This document shows positions 1 to 7,443 of a stretch of DNA of 64,000 bases, piece by piece. The DNA lies in NCBI RefSeq assembly GCF_900156625.1, contig NZ_FTOB01000003.1, forward strand, positions 850,780 through 914,779, read 5' to 3'. Source of the stretch: Zobellia uliginosa. Lineage in GTDB: Bacteria > Bacteroidota > Bacteroidia > Flavobacteriales > Flavobacteriaceae. Position 1 is the stretch's first letter. The number at the start of each line of letters is the position of its first letter. The translations under genes and the position numbers were made by a program. Below the pieces are notes generated by a model. It was given only the letters and a program-made list of their open reading frames with translations. It searched no databases and was not told the DNA's origin.

Positions 1-654
1 CGAATCTTCTTTACCGTGGAAAATATAAATGGGACAGTCGATTTTTTTGACATACTCATTTGAAGGAAACCGGAAATTCGAAAGCCAATCGATAGGTAAA
101 AAAGGAAATCGGTGTTTTCCCAAGGCCACGGCACTATAGAACGGGGATTCCAATATTAATTTTTTGGGTTCGTTCTTCGAGGCGAGCCAGGTAGCTATAC
201 CGGTGCCAAATGAGCGTCCGTATACCAGAATATCCTCTTCGTCGTACTTCTCGCGGATATAGTCGTAAAACATCTGAGCATCGTCATAGAGGGCTTGTTC
301 ACTGACTTCTCCCGTACTTTTTCCATAAGTCCTATAGTCGACCAAAACCGATTCGTATCCTTTCCTAGAGAAGAGGTTGGCCACATGGCCAAGGTGTGAA
401 ATATTGCCCGAATTGCCGTGAAAATAAAGTACTACACCCTTAGCCTCAGGTTGTTTGATGTGCACGGCGTTAAGCTTGGCCCCATCATTGGCCGTAAGAT
501 AGAACTCCTCGAAATCTTGACAAAAATCGTAAGTGTGTGAAAGTGGCATTTTAGAGGGAAAGAACACGAGTCGCTCTTGGTAGGTATAAGCTAGAACGGC
601 GATCAAGACATATAGAAATACAAGTATCAATCCCCATTTTTTCAATCTTCGCAT
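1..654 (-). CDS. alpha/beta hydrolase, BEM46/ABHD13-like (3' end outside window)
   Basis: I translated this by hand from the minus strand: the ATG is at 652-654 and the frame stays open to base 1, giving 218 residues without a stop, so the C-terminus lies outside the window. Residues 8-23 form an N-terminal membrane anchor. The oxyanion region FHGNSG is at 78-83, the nucleophile elbow GRSFGTG has Ser148, and FHGKED near the cut edge would supply the acid Asp217. The catalytic His is not visible. The order anchor, HGNSG and GxSxG is typical of the BEM46/ABHD13 group of serine hydrolases, whose bacterial substrates are mostly unknown. A membrane-anchored hydrolase is a safe call; the substrate is not. 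Confidence 0.85.
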   Translation of the reverse strand, partial: MRRLKKWGLILVFLYVLIAVLAYTYQERLVFFPSKMPLSHTYDFCQDFEEFYLTANDGAKLNAVHIKQPEAKGVVLYFHGNSGNISHLGHVANLFSRKGYESVLVDYRTYGKSTGEVSEQALYDDAQMFYDYIREKYDEEDILVYGRSFGTGIATWLASKNEPKKLILESPFYSAVALGKHRFPFLPIDWLSNFRFPSNEYVKKIDCPIYIFHGKEDS

Positions 655-726
655 GAAGTACTAGGTTTGGTGAGTGTTATTTTTTTTGGAAAAATACAAA
701 TAAGAAGGCAAAACCGCTAAACCCTA

Positions 727-1818
727 TCACAACCAATTCTTCCTCTTAAAATAAATTATCATACCTATAAAAAGAGCGATCATGACGCCCCATACGTAAT
801 AGTATCCATTTTTGTAATGCAGTTCGGGCATATGGTCAAAGTTCATACCATAGATACCGGCAATAAAGGTCAAGGGGATAAAAATGGAAGCCATAATGGT
901 CAGTACCTTCATCACCTCGTTCATTTTATTGCTCATATTGCTCATGTACATTTCCATAAGGCTCATCGACATTTCCCTATATATTTGAATACTTTCGTTT
1001 ATTTCCAACGAATGGTCAAGGGCATCGCGAAGAAAAACCTTGGTGTCTTTGGTGATAAGTGGATTTTCGGTATCGATCAAGCGACTGACCAACTCTTTAA
1101 CGGGAAAGATCCAACGTCGTATCCGCAACACCTCCTTTTTAATCATTTGGATTTCATGGGCGATTTCGGGAGTGGGGTTGTCATAGACCACTTCTTCCAA
1201 CTCCTCTAGTTTATGGTTCAAATGTTCGAGCACCACAAAATAATGGTCTACAATAGCGTCGATTAGGGCAAAAAACAGATAATCGGCCCCTCGTGTTCTT
1301 ATACGGCCCGACTTATTCATGATACGTTGCCTTACCCCTTTAAACACATCGTCATCCAATTCTTGAAAAACGAGCACACAGCTTTCCAATAAGACCATAG
1401 CTACATGTTCGTATACGATTTCTTGCTCTTTGTTGATGTACAACATTTTGAAAACCCCGAAAATATAATCCTCGTATTCATCAATTTTGGGCCGTTGATG
1501 GGTATCTACGACATCTTCCAATACCAGGGGATTGAGTCCAAAACGTTTTCCTATTTTATCGATAAAACCTTCATCGCTGATTCCGACGATGTCGATCCAT
1601 GATATTTCCGGCAGTTCTTTATGGGCGACAATGGCATCGATATCTCCTGGAAGCTGTTCGCTTATGGTATTCTCATTGTATTTCAAAATGTTCACTACGC
1701 TGACTCCTCCTTCCCTACGCCCCATATAGGTAATGGTGCCCGGGGCTTTGCCCATTTTTTTCTGAAATTTAGATGCTTTTTTAGGAAGTATTTTTTCTAA
1801 TCTTTTTCGTCTGGCCAT
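727..1818 (-). CDS. corA: CorA-family magnesium/cobalt transporter
   Basis: Inner-membrane divalent cation channel of the CorA family (Mg2+, Co2+), working as a homopentamer. The 363-residue protein has a long cytoplasmic N-terminal domain rich in charged helices and ends with two membrane helices at about 305-323 and 339-356. The signature GMN is at 324-326, in the sequence IYGMNFDHMPE right after TM1. I chose the ATG at 1818, which gives MARRKRLEKIL; the frame is open further upstream but that part would overlap truA and has a composition unlike a CorA N-terminus. It lies 40 bp downstream of truA on the same strand, so the two are probably co-transcribed. Confidence 0.95.
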   Translation of the reverse strand: MARRKRLEKILPKKASKFQKKMGKAPGTITYMGRREGGVSVVNILKYNENTISEQLPGDIDAIVAHKELPEISWIDIVGISDEGFIDKIGKRFGLNPLVLEDVVDTHQRPKIDEYEDYIFGVFKMLYINKEQEIVYEHVAMVLLESCVLVFQELDDDVFKGVRQRIMNKSGRIRTRGADYLFFALIDAIVDHYFVVLEHLNHKLEELEEVVYDNPTPEIAHEIQMIKKEVLRIRRWIFPVKELVSRLIDTENPLITKDTKVFLRDALDHSLEINESIQIYREMSMSLMEMYMSNMSNKMNEVMKVLTIMASIFIPLTFIAGIYGMNFDHMPELHYKNGYYYVWGVMIALFIGMIIYFKRKNWL

Positions 1819-1858
1819 AAACAGCGTAATTTTTATAAATATAGTAAGAAGAGGCCAA

Positions 1859-2656
1859 CTAGTTTTTTTGATCGGAAAAATGTAGCTCATGAAGCAGCAA
1901 ACCTGAGCCAGGGGCCACATAAGTAAGCTTCATGGTAGTTTCCGCCCGTAGGGAATCTTGGAGGTCGGCCATAGACAGCTCCCCTTTTCCCAACTGGATC
2001 AAAGCGCCCATGATCATGCGTATCTGATAGCGCATAAAGCCCTCTCCTTTTACGTGCAGGGCATAGCTTTCCTTAGGAAAAAAATTGGCCTTCAATACCT
2101 CGTTCGGTTTGAGTTCGCATGAATTAATGGTACGGAATGTGGTAGTGCCCTCTTGAAGGCGGGCGGTATAGGTCTTAAAATCATGGCTTCCTTCAAAAAG
2201 CTTGGCCGCCTTGATCATCACATCAATGTCCAAGGGCTGCAATATATTGGCCAAAAAGGGCGCACAGAAAGGATGGTTTTTTTCGCCATGGGAAAAGAGG
2301 TAAATGTATTCTTTTTGTTTTGCGTCTTGTATGATGTTAAAGACCTTATCCACCTCCTTAATGCTCAAGGCCCGGATGTCAGGCGGAAGGTTCTCGTTAA
2401 AAAAGTTAAGGAAGTCATTGAGGTTCTCAAGGGCCTGATCATCTACAAACAGTTCAAAAGCCATATTCAAGGCAGATACCTTTGCGTCGGTACGACCGGC
2501 ACCCAATATCTTAAAAGAGCGGTCGGCCAAAACAAACTTTAGGGTTTTGCCCAGCATTCCCTCTATGGTTTTCTGTCTTGGTTGTTTTTGCCATCCACTA
2601 TAGCGAAAACCGAGATACTGAATACGTAGCAAATAGCAATAACGTTGTTTTTGCAT
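1859..2656 (-). CDS. truA: tRNA pseudouridine synthase A
   Basis: Converts uridines 38-40 of the tRNA anticodon arm to pseudouridine. The 265-residue protein has the TruA signature GAGRTDAKVSA with the catalytic Asp57, an N-terminal RIQYLGFRYSGWQKQ segment, and the C-terminal region GEGFMRYQIRMIMGAL that is conserved in the family. The ATG at 2656 is preferred: the open frame extends to a TTG at 2677, but the ATG gives a normal TruA N-terminus. Followed by corA on the same strand. The divergent gene starts at 2730, leaving about 70 bp for both promoters. Confidence 0.96.
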   Translation of the reverse strand: MQKQRYCYLLRIQYLGFRYSGWQKQPRQKTIEGMLGKTLKFVLADRSFKILGAGRTDAKVSALNMAFELFVDDQALENLNDFLNFFNENLPPDIRALSIKEVDKVFNIIQDAKQKEYIYLFSHGEKNHPFCAPFLANILQPLDIDVMIKAAKLFEGSHDFKTYTARLQEGTTTFRTINSCELKPNEVLKANFFPKESYALHVKGEGFMRYQIRMIMGALIQLGKGELSMADLQDSLRAETTMKLTYVAPGSGLLLHELHFSDQKN

Positions 2657-2729
2657 GAATTTTCTCTTTAGGGCCAAGCTACTATTTTTTTTGTATTTTG
2701 TAGAGAATAACCTTCTAAACCCAATCGAT

Positions 2730-3167
2730 ATGACTTCTCAAAGTAGAACAAAGCCACCTGTGTGGTTTTGGATTGTAGGTGTTGTCGCTTTATTGTGGAA
2801 TCTAATCGGTGTAGCGGCATACTTGGCCGATGCCCTTATGAGCGTTGACCAACTAAACCAATTTACCCAAGAACAAAGATTGTTGTACGAATCGAGACCG
2901 ATTTGGGTAACGGCTGCCTATGCCTTTGCCGTCTGGGCCGGTACCCTCGGCTGTATAGCATTGCTTTTTAGAAAGAAATGGGCTTATACCGCCTTTTTAG
3001 TTTCTTTAATAGGGGTGCTTGTGCAAAACATATATCAATTTTTCTTGAGCGATACCCTTCAAGTAATGGGCGAAGGAGCCTTGACTTTAGCCCTTATGGT
3101 GATTATCATAAGTATTGCTCTGCTATTTTTTGCGAAATTCAGTTCTACTAAAGCTTGGATCTCCTAA
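2730..3167 (+). CDS. small four-helix membrane protein, function unknown
   Basis: A 145-residue protein with four predicted membrane helices (roughly 12-34, 68-86, 92-113 and 118-139) and a charged loop of about 30 residues after the first helix. Similar Bacteroidota proteins are sometimes labelled sugar transporter, but nothing in the sequence supports transport. The ATG at 2730 gives MTSQSRTKPP; the open frame begins at 2655, but that part would overlap the truA start. Divergent from truA. Confidence 0.75.
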   Translation: MTSQSRTKPPVWFWIVGVVALLWNLIGVAAYLADALMSVDQLNQFTQEQRLLYESRPIWVTAAYAFAVWAGTLGCIALLFRKKWAYTAFLVSLIGVLVQNIYQFFLSDTLQVMGEGALTLALMVIIISIALLFFAKFSSTKAWIS

Positions 3168-3363
3168 TATTGTCTTACTGAATCGCTTGAGTGGAATACA
3201 ATGCATTTCAGTTCGGGTTTGATGCCCTAGAGCAGGTAAATTAGGCTTTCACAAATAGCTCAACAAGGTATACTGTAGTTCAACGATTATTTTAAATAAA
3301 CTGACAAAAAGGACGTTTTTTAGTCAGCTAAATCAATCCCTCACTCCTGGAAAACAACATTTT

Positions 3364-3846
3364 ATGAAGTTTATTTTAAAAATATTGCCTTGGAAAAAGA
3401 CAATAAACGTGTCGATCGCGGTGATAGCACTACTCATTATTTTTAGTTTTTACGGGCTTTATACCAATTCCTTTTATCTGTTAAAACCTAACAACTACAT
3501 TTTCCCCCTATTGAGCCTGACCCATTTGACATTTCTATATGTGCTTTGGTTCAAAATCAAGGAAGATGAGTTGACGGACCCACAAATGCGCAATATTGAA
3601 TACATTCTTTACGTAGTTTTTGCCGTATACGTCTTTAAGACTTTTGAATCCTTATTTATCTTAATAAGCTATTCCGAATTTCAGAACCATATTATCCCTG
3701 CCAGTTTCTTTCCTTTGGGTATCCTTATTTTCTTGCTACACGTGGCTCTTTTGGGGCTTACCTTGCTAGCCATAAAATATAGAAAAGACCTGGTCGGCGA
3801 TTATAAATTTGATGATATGAACCAACATATCGATTCTTGGGAATGA
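3364..3846 (+). CDS. membrane protein, function unknown
   Basis: A 160-residue protein with four hydrophobic helices (about 15-34, 43-62, 79-101 and 116-137) and a short acidic cytoplasmic tail ending DDMNQHIDSWE. I do not recognise the family. A 196-bp spacer separates it from the previous gene, and a strong bidirectional terminator follows 22 bp after the stop, so it is probably transcribed on its own. Confidence 0.7.
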   Translation: MKFILKILPWKKTINVSIAVIALLIIFSFYGLYTNSFYLLKPNNYIFPLLSLTHLTFLYVLWFKIKEDELTDPQMRNIEYILYVVFAVYVFKTFESLFILISYSEFQNHIIPASFFPLGILIFLLHVALLGLTLLAIKYRKDLVGDYKFDDMNQHIDSWE

Positions 3847-3868
3847 CCTCCTTCCCTTTCAAACAATA

Positions 3869-3899
3869 AAACCCCGTTGAAAAACGGGGTTTATTTTTT
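3869..3899. terminator. bidirectional intrinsic terminator
   Basis: A perfect 10-bp stem (AAACCCCGTT, loop GAAA, AACGGGGTTT) at 3869-3878/3883-3892 is followed by a T-rich run on the plus strand and preceded by an A run that serves the minus strand. It separates the convergent membrane protein and RskA-like lipoprotein genes. Confidence 0.9.
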
Positions 3900-3912
3900 T
3901 ATAAGGCTTTCC

Positions 3913-4803
3913 CTATCTGGTAACGCTTCCCGAAGGAAAGCTACCATCTACATTAGGGGCAATTTCCTGAACTCCCATGGCATCAGCGGCCACCATGCCT
4001 ACCAAAGGCTTCAAGGTAAATGGGGCGGCACTATTGTCTGGAAAAGGTTCGATGCTGATTACCGCAACCTTACCCCTTACATCCGTTGGAAAAACCAAGG
4101 GTGACGGCGCATTGACCAAAAGGTCTTCACCGGGAAAGCTTGGGCCAGGGTTGCTTCCACTGAACGGGGCTTGCTCATCGGCCGCATCCGTTGCGGTAAA
4201 GGTTCCCGTAGTGACCGGAACACCGTCGATGACTACCCATCCTTCGTACTTCCAGCCTGCTTCAAGTTCTGGTAATTTTAGTCCGGCTACTGCGCTTCCC
4301 GAGCTGTTGTCCAAAAACCAGATGCCACTGTATTTTTCCTCATCGGCCCCTGTACCCGTTGGTGCGGCTATGATAAACTTCCCTTCGATATCATCAAAGG
4401 ACGGAGCTACGGTACCCGTACCCAAATTGGCGGTATCACCGTTAAAATCCCCTACGAAGATCTTGGTGTCGGCAGGTGCGGTCGATGGATCCGGATTCGG
4501 TTCTATGGACAATACAAAACTTGTAGCGCTGTTCAATATTTCAGCTTCCATTTCAAATTCGGTAGCGGAAAGCTTTCCCGAGTCATCTACCGAAAATGTA
4601 CCTGTTGAAACAGGGGCTCCGTTTACAATGACCCAACCTTCATATAGATAGTCATCTCCCAAATTTTCCAACCCTGTCAAATTCAGGTTTAAGGAAGACG
4701 CCTCGGGTAGCATCACCGTATCATCATCGTCATCACTACACGAAACAACCAATAGCCCGAAGAGCGCAATGAAGAGTCCTGCTTTAATTTTACAATTTTT
4801 CAT
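3913..4803 (-). CDS. lipoprotein with two tandem RskA-like (anti-sigma-K C-terminal) domains
   Basis: A 296-residue lipoprotein: the signal ends at Cys22 (LLVVSC) and is followed by an SDDDDD linker. Two homologous segments are visible. Residues 44-70 end YEGWVIVNGAPVSTGTF and residues 177-202 end YEGWVVIDGVPVTTGTF, and each is followed by an SIEP...AP...VG segment (99-120 and 250-271). This W-x-x-dG-x-P-x-x-tGtF ... EP pattern is that of the RskA/anti-sigma-K C-terminal domain (PF10099), which normally sits outside the membrane behind a cytoplasmic sigma-binding domain. Here there is no sigma-binding or transmembrane part, so it cannot act as a classical anti-sigma factor. Ligand and role are unknown. 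It is divergent from a two-component system with a 386-bp spacer. Confidence 0.8.
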   Translation of the reverse strand: MKNCKIKAGLFIALFGLLVVSCSDDDDDTVMLPEASSLNLNLTGLENLGDDYLYEGWVIVNGAPVSTGTFSVDDSGKLSATEFEMEAEILNSATSFVLSIEPNPDPSTAPADTKIFVGDFNGDTANLGTGTVAPSFDDIEGKFIIAAPTGTGADEEKYSGIWFLDNSSGSAVAGLKLPELEAGWKYEGWVVIDGVPVTTGTFTATDAADEQAPFSGSNPGPSFPGEDLLVNAPSPLVFPTDVRGKVAVISIEPFPDNSAAPFTLKPLVGMVAADAMGVQEIAPNVDGSFPSGSVTR

Positions 4804-5189
4804 TTTTTTAAGTTTTTAGATTATGGGTCAAAATAAAGGGAGGAGTATAACAAGAGTATCACAGAAACATAAACTTTCAATAACCGCGGTATCACGCCAG
4901 TGTTAATTGCCTAGCAATTAGGCTTCCTCAACCTATATAAAGGGACTCATTCTAAAAAAAATGTAAAGAAATGGTATAGTATTACGACCAAACTCCAATA
5001 TAGAATGAAATACCCCCTGTACTTTCTCCCCAAAAGGTATGGCCCGTTAAGCAATCATTGTTTGGCAACCTGTTGATTATCAGTTTAAAATGCAATACGT
5101 GCAGCTAGTAGCCCTAGCCTTGCCGTTTATCTGTTTTAAATGGGGTTGTGATGATTATGTGATACTTTTTGATTTCATTCGTAAGCTGT
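4804..5189. other. divergent intergenic region
   Basis: 386 bp between the divergent RskA-like lipoprotein and the response regulator. It is AT-rich and I find no open frame worth calling. It holds two overlapping inverted repeats: TAATTGC-CTA-GCAATTA at 4904-4920 and GCCTA-N5-TAGGC at 4909-4923. I found no exact TTTG/TAnnTTTG promoter. Confidence 0.5.
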
Positions 5190-5891
5190 ATGATGAAAGA
5201 AATATTGATTATTGAAGATGATCCAGAAATCATCAAACTCTTGGAAATCCACCTTACGGATCTTATTTATAAGACCTCGAAAGCCATGGATGGTGCGGAA
5301 GGACTGAAAATGGCCTTGGAAAATAACTATGATCTTATATTGTTGGATTTAACCCTTCCCAGTATGGATGGAGTTGAAATATGCAAGAGTTTACGGGCCG
5401 AAAAGAACACGCCGATTATAATGCTTACGGCGAAGTCGGAAGAAATTGACCGTGTTTTAGGCTTAGAGATCGGGGCCGACGACTACATTACCAAACCCTT
5501 TAGCATACGGGAACTATTGGCGCGTATCAAGGCGGTATTGCGCCGCACGGATGCCCAGGAAGCCCAAGCCGACAATACGGCGACCATTTCTTGTGAAGGA
5601 CTTTTTATAGACATAGACAAAAGAAAGGTGATTCTGAACGATACCAAGGTGGAACTTTCCCCAAAAGAATTTGAGCTTTTGGTCTTAATGGCCTCTAATC
5701 CGGGGCGTAACTATACCCGAACCCAATTATTGAATATGATATGGGGCTATAATTTTGAAGGATACGAACATACGGTAAACTCACATATCAACCGATTACG
5801 GGCCAAGATAGAATCGGATATGGCCAATCCCGTGTATATATTAACGACTTGGGGCGTAGGCTATAAGTTTAATGAAGATATCACTTTATGA
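5190..5891 (+). CDS. OmpR/PhoB-family response regulator
   Basis: A 233-residue two-domain regulator. The receiver domain has acidic residues in LIIEDD, the phospho-acceptor Asp in DLILLDLTLPSMDG, the Thr/Lys switch residues in MLTAKS and DYITKPF, and then a winged-helix DNA-binding domain with SPKEFELLVLMASNPG and an HTVNSHINRLRAKIE recognition region. The ATG at 5190 (MMKEILIIEDD) or the next codon at 5193 is the natural start; the frame is open from 5169 but the extra residues are not family-like. The stop overlaps the kinase start by 4 bp (ATGA), so the pair is translationally coupled. The target genes cannot be told from sequence. Confidence 0.95.
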   Translation: MMKEILIIEDDPEIIKLLEIHLTDLIYKTSKAMDGAEGLKMALENNYDLILLDLTLPSMDGVEICKSLRAEKNTPIIMLTAKSEEIDRVLGLEIGADDYITKPFSIRELLARIKAVLRRTDAQEAQADNTATISCEGLFIDIDKRKVILNDTKVELSPKEFELLVLMASNPGRNYTRTQLLNMIWGYNFEGYEHTVNSHINRLRAKIESDMANPVYILTTWGVGYKFNEDITL

Positions 5892-7381
5892 GTCAAAATG
5901 AAAAGACCTTGACGCCCAAGCTGATCAAAAAACTTTGGTTGGCCTTTGTACTCCTTGTTTTGTTGATGGGGTCCTCCTATATATTTATCACGGGCTATTT
6001 TGCCAATAAATATAGCCAAGAAACCACACAACGCCTTAATGCCGACGTGGCCCATCATGTAATTGCCGAAAAATTTAAGGATGCCTCCCCCTTTCTTGAA
6101 GACGGCAGCGTAAATAAGCCCTTATTCGGTGACCTGATGCACGATATGATGGCCGTTAACCAAAGTATCGAGGTCTATTTATTGAATGAAGCCGGCGATG
6201 TTCTGTATTCGGTCGTTTTAGACCATGGGGATAAAAGTTCCATAAAAACGGTTTCCTTGGCCCCTATTCAATCGTTCATTAAAAATAAAGGGGAACGTTT
6301 TGTTTTAGGCGATGACCCTAGAAACCCCGGGGAACAAAAGATTTTTTCGGCGGCCCCCTACTCCGTCGATGGTCGTAACGGATATATCTATATCGTGCTG
6401 GCCGGAAAGAAATTTCAAGAAATTAGCGATAACCTTATGGGTCAGTATTTTGCCAAACTCGGTATCGGGGCTACCTTTCTTACCATGCTCTTTTCATTGG
6501 TCATCGGCCTTATGGCCATTTGGTTTTTGACCAAAAACCTAAGGTTGATTACACAGACCGTACGCAAATTTCACGATGGTGACCTCGAAGCCCGAATTGC
6601 CAATCCGCAAGATTCTGATATTGAGGTGTTCGCCAAATCGTTCAATGAAATGGCCGATAGTATTGTGGGCAATATGGATAAAATGAAATCGGTAGACCAC
6701 TTGCGCAGGGAACTCATTGCCAATGTGTCCCATGACCTTAGAACGCCCTTGGCCATTCTAAAAGGATATATAGAGACCTTACAGATAAAAAACGACACCC
6801 TTTCCGAAGAACAAAAAGAAGAGTACTTGCAGATTACACATGACAATGTGGACAAGCTTTCGAATTTGGTAAACCAACTCTTTGAATATTCAAAACTAGA
6901 GGCGGAACAGGTTACCCCTGTAAAAGAACCCTTTTCCATTACAGAGCTCTCACACGACCTGATCGCTAAATTCAGGGTGCTTGCCGAACAAAAGCAAATA
7001 GAACTTCAATTGGACAACCCCAAAGAGAACTGTATGGTCTTTGCCGATGTAAGCCTTGTGGAAAGGGCCTTGCAGAACCTAATAGAGAATGCCCTAAAAT
7101 ATACCGAAGCCAATGGTAAGGTGACCCTATCCTTACAGAAAAAAGGAAAAAACGTAGAGATAAATATTACCGATACCGGAACAGGCATACCCGTGAACGA
7201 GCAACCCTTTATATTCGACCGCTATAAGCAAGTGGATAAAAGTGCCAAAAAACATGGCGTCGGACTAGGTTTGGCCATAGTCAAAAAGATAATGGACCTA
7301 CATGATACTACCATTACGGTTTTGAGCAAACCCAAGGAAGGGAGTTCATTTATCTTCAACCTACCGGCCTACCAAATATAG
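5888..7381 (+). CDS. sensor histidine kinase (HAMP, HisKA, HATPase_c)
   Basis: Membrane kinase of 497 residues paired with the regulator just upstream. TM1 is at about 16-38, the periplasmic sensor domain at about 40-187, TM2 at about 190-214, then a HAMP linker. The phospho-acceptor is His282 in ELIANVSHDLRTPLA. The ATPase has N-box ENALKY, G1 DTGTGIP and G2 HGVGLGLAIV. The periplasmic domain carries no family I recognise, so the signal is unknown. An intrinsic terminator follows directly after the stop. Confidence 0.95.
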   Translation: MSQNEKTLTPKLIKKLWLAFVLLVLLMGSSYIFITGYFANKYSQETTQRLNADVAHHVIAEKFKDASPFLEDGSVNKPLFGDLMHDMMAVNQSIEVYLLNEAGDVLYSVVLDHGDKSSIKTVSLAPIQSFIKNKGERFVLGDDPRNPGEQKIFSAAPYSVDGRNGYIYIVLAGKKFQEISDNLMGQYFAKLGIGATFLTMLFSLVIGLMAIWFLTKNLRLITQTVRKFHDGDLEARIANPQDSDIEVFAKSFNEMADSIVGNMDKMKSVDHLRRELIANVSHDLRTPLAILKGYIETLQIKNDTLSEEQKEEYLQITHDNVDKLSNLVNQLFEYSKLEAEQVTPVKEPFSITELSHDLIAKFRVLAEQKQIELQLDNPKENCMVFADVSLVERALQNLIENALKYTEANGKVTLSLQKKGKNVEINITDTGTGIPVNEQPFIFDRYKQVDKSAKKHGVGLGLAIVKKIMDLHDTTITVLSKPKEGSSFIFNLPAYQI

Positions 7382-7418
7382 AAAAGGCCTAGAGCGTATA
7401 AAGCTTAGGCCTTTTTTA
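7382..7418. terminator. intrinsic terminator of the two-component operon
   Basis: Inverted repeat AAAAGGCCTA (7382-7391) / TAGGCCTTTT (7406-7415) with a 14-nt loop and a T run on the plus strand. It begins immediately after the kinase stop, and the A run lets it also serve the PL6 gene that ends at 7444 on the minus strand. Confidence 0.85.
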
Positions 7419-7443
7419 GTATAATCTTGTCTCGGTTCAATCC

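Noticed and set aside
195..392. Plus-strand open frame of 65 codons at the left edge
   Set aside because: It is the antisense of the alpha/beta hydrolase gene, whose minus-strand frame has a clear GxSxG motif.
3977..4651. Plus-strand open frame of 224 codons
   Set aside because: Antisense of the RskA-like lipoprotein gene; Ser/Pro-rich composition, no family pattern.
6867..6880. TTTGGTAAACCAAC in the histidine kinase gene resembles a single alginate operator unit
   Set aside because: It is inside coding sequence (codons for NLVNQ), has no second unit at 3 bp and no promoter around it; chance match.
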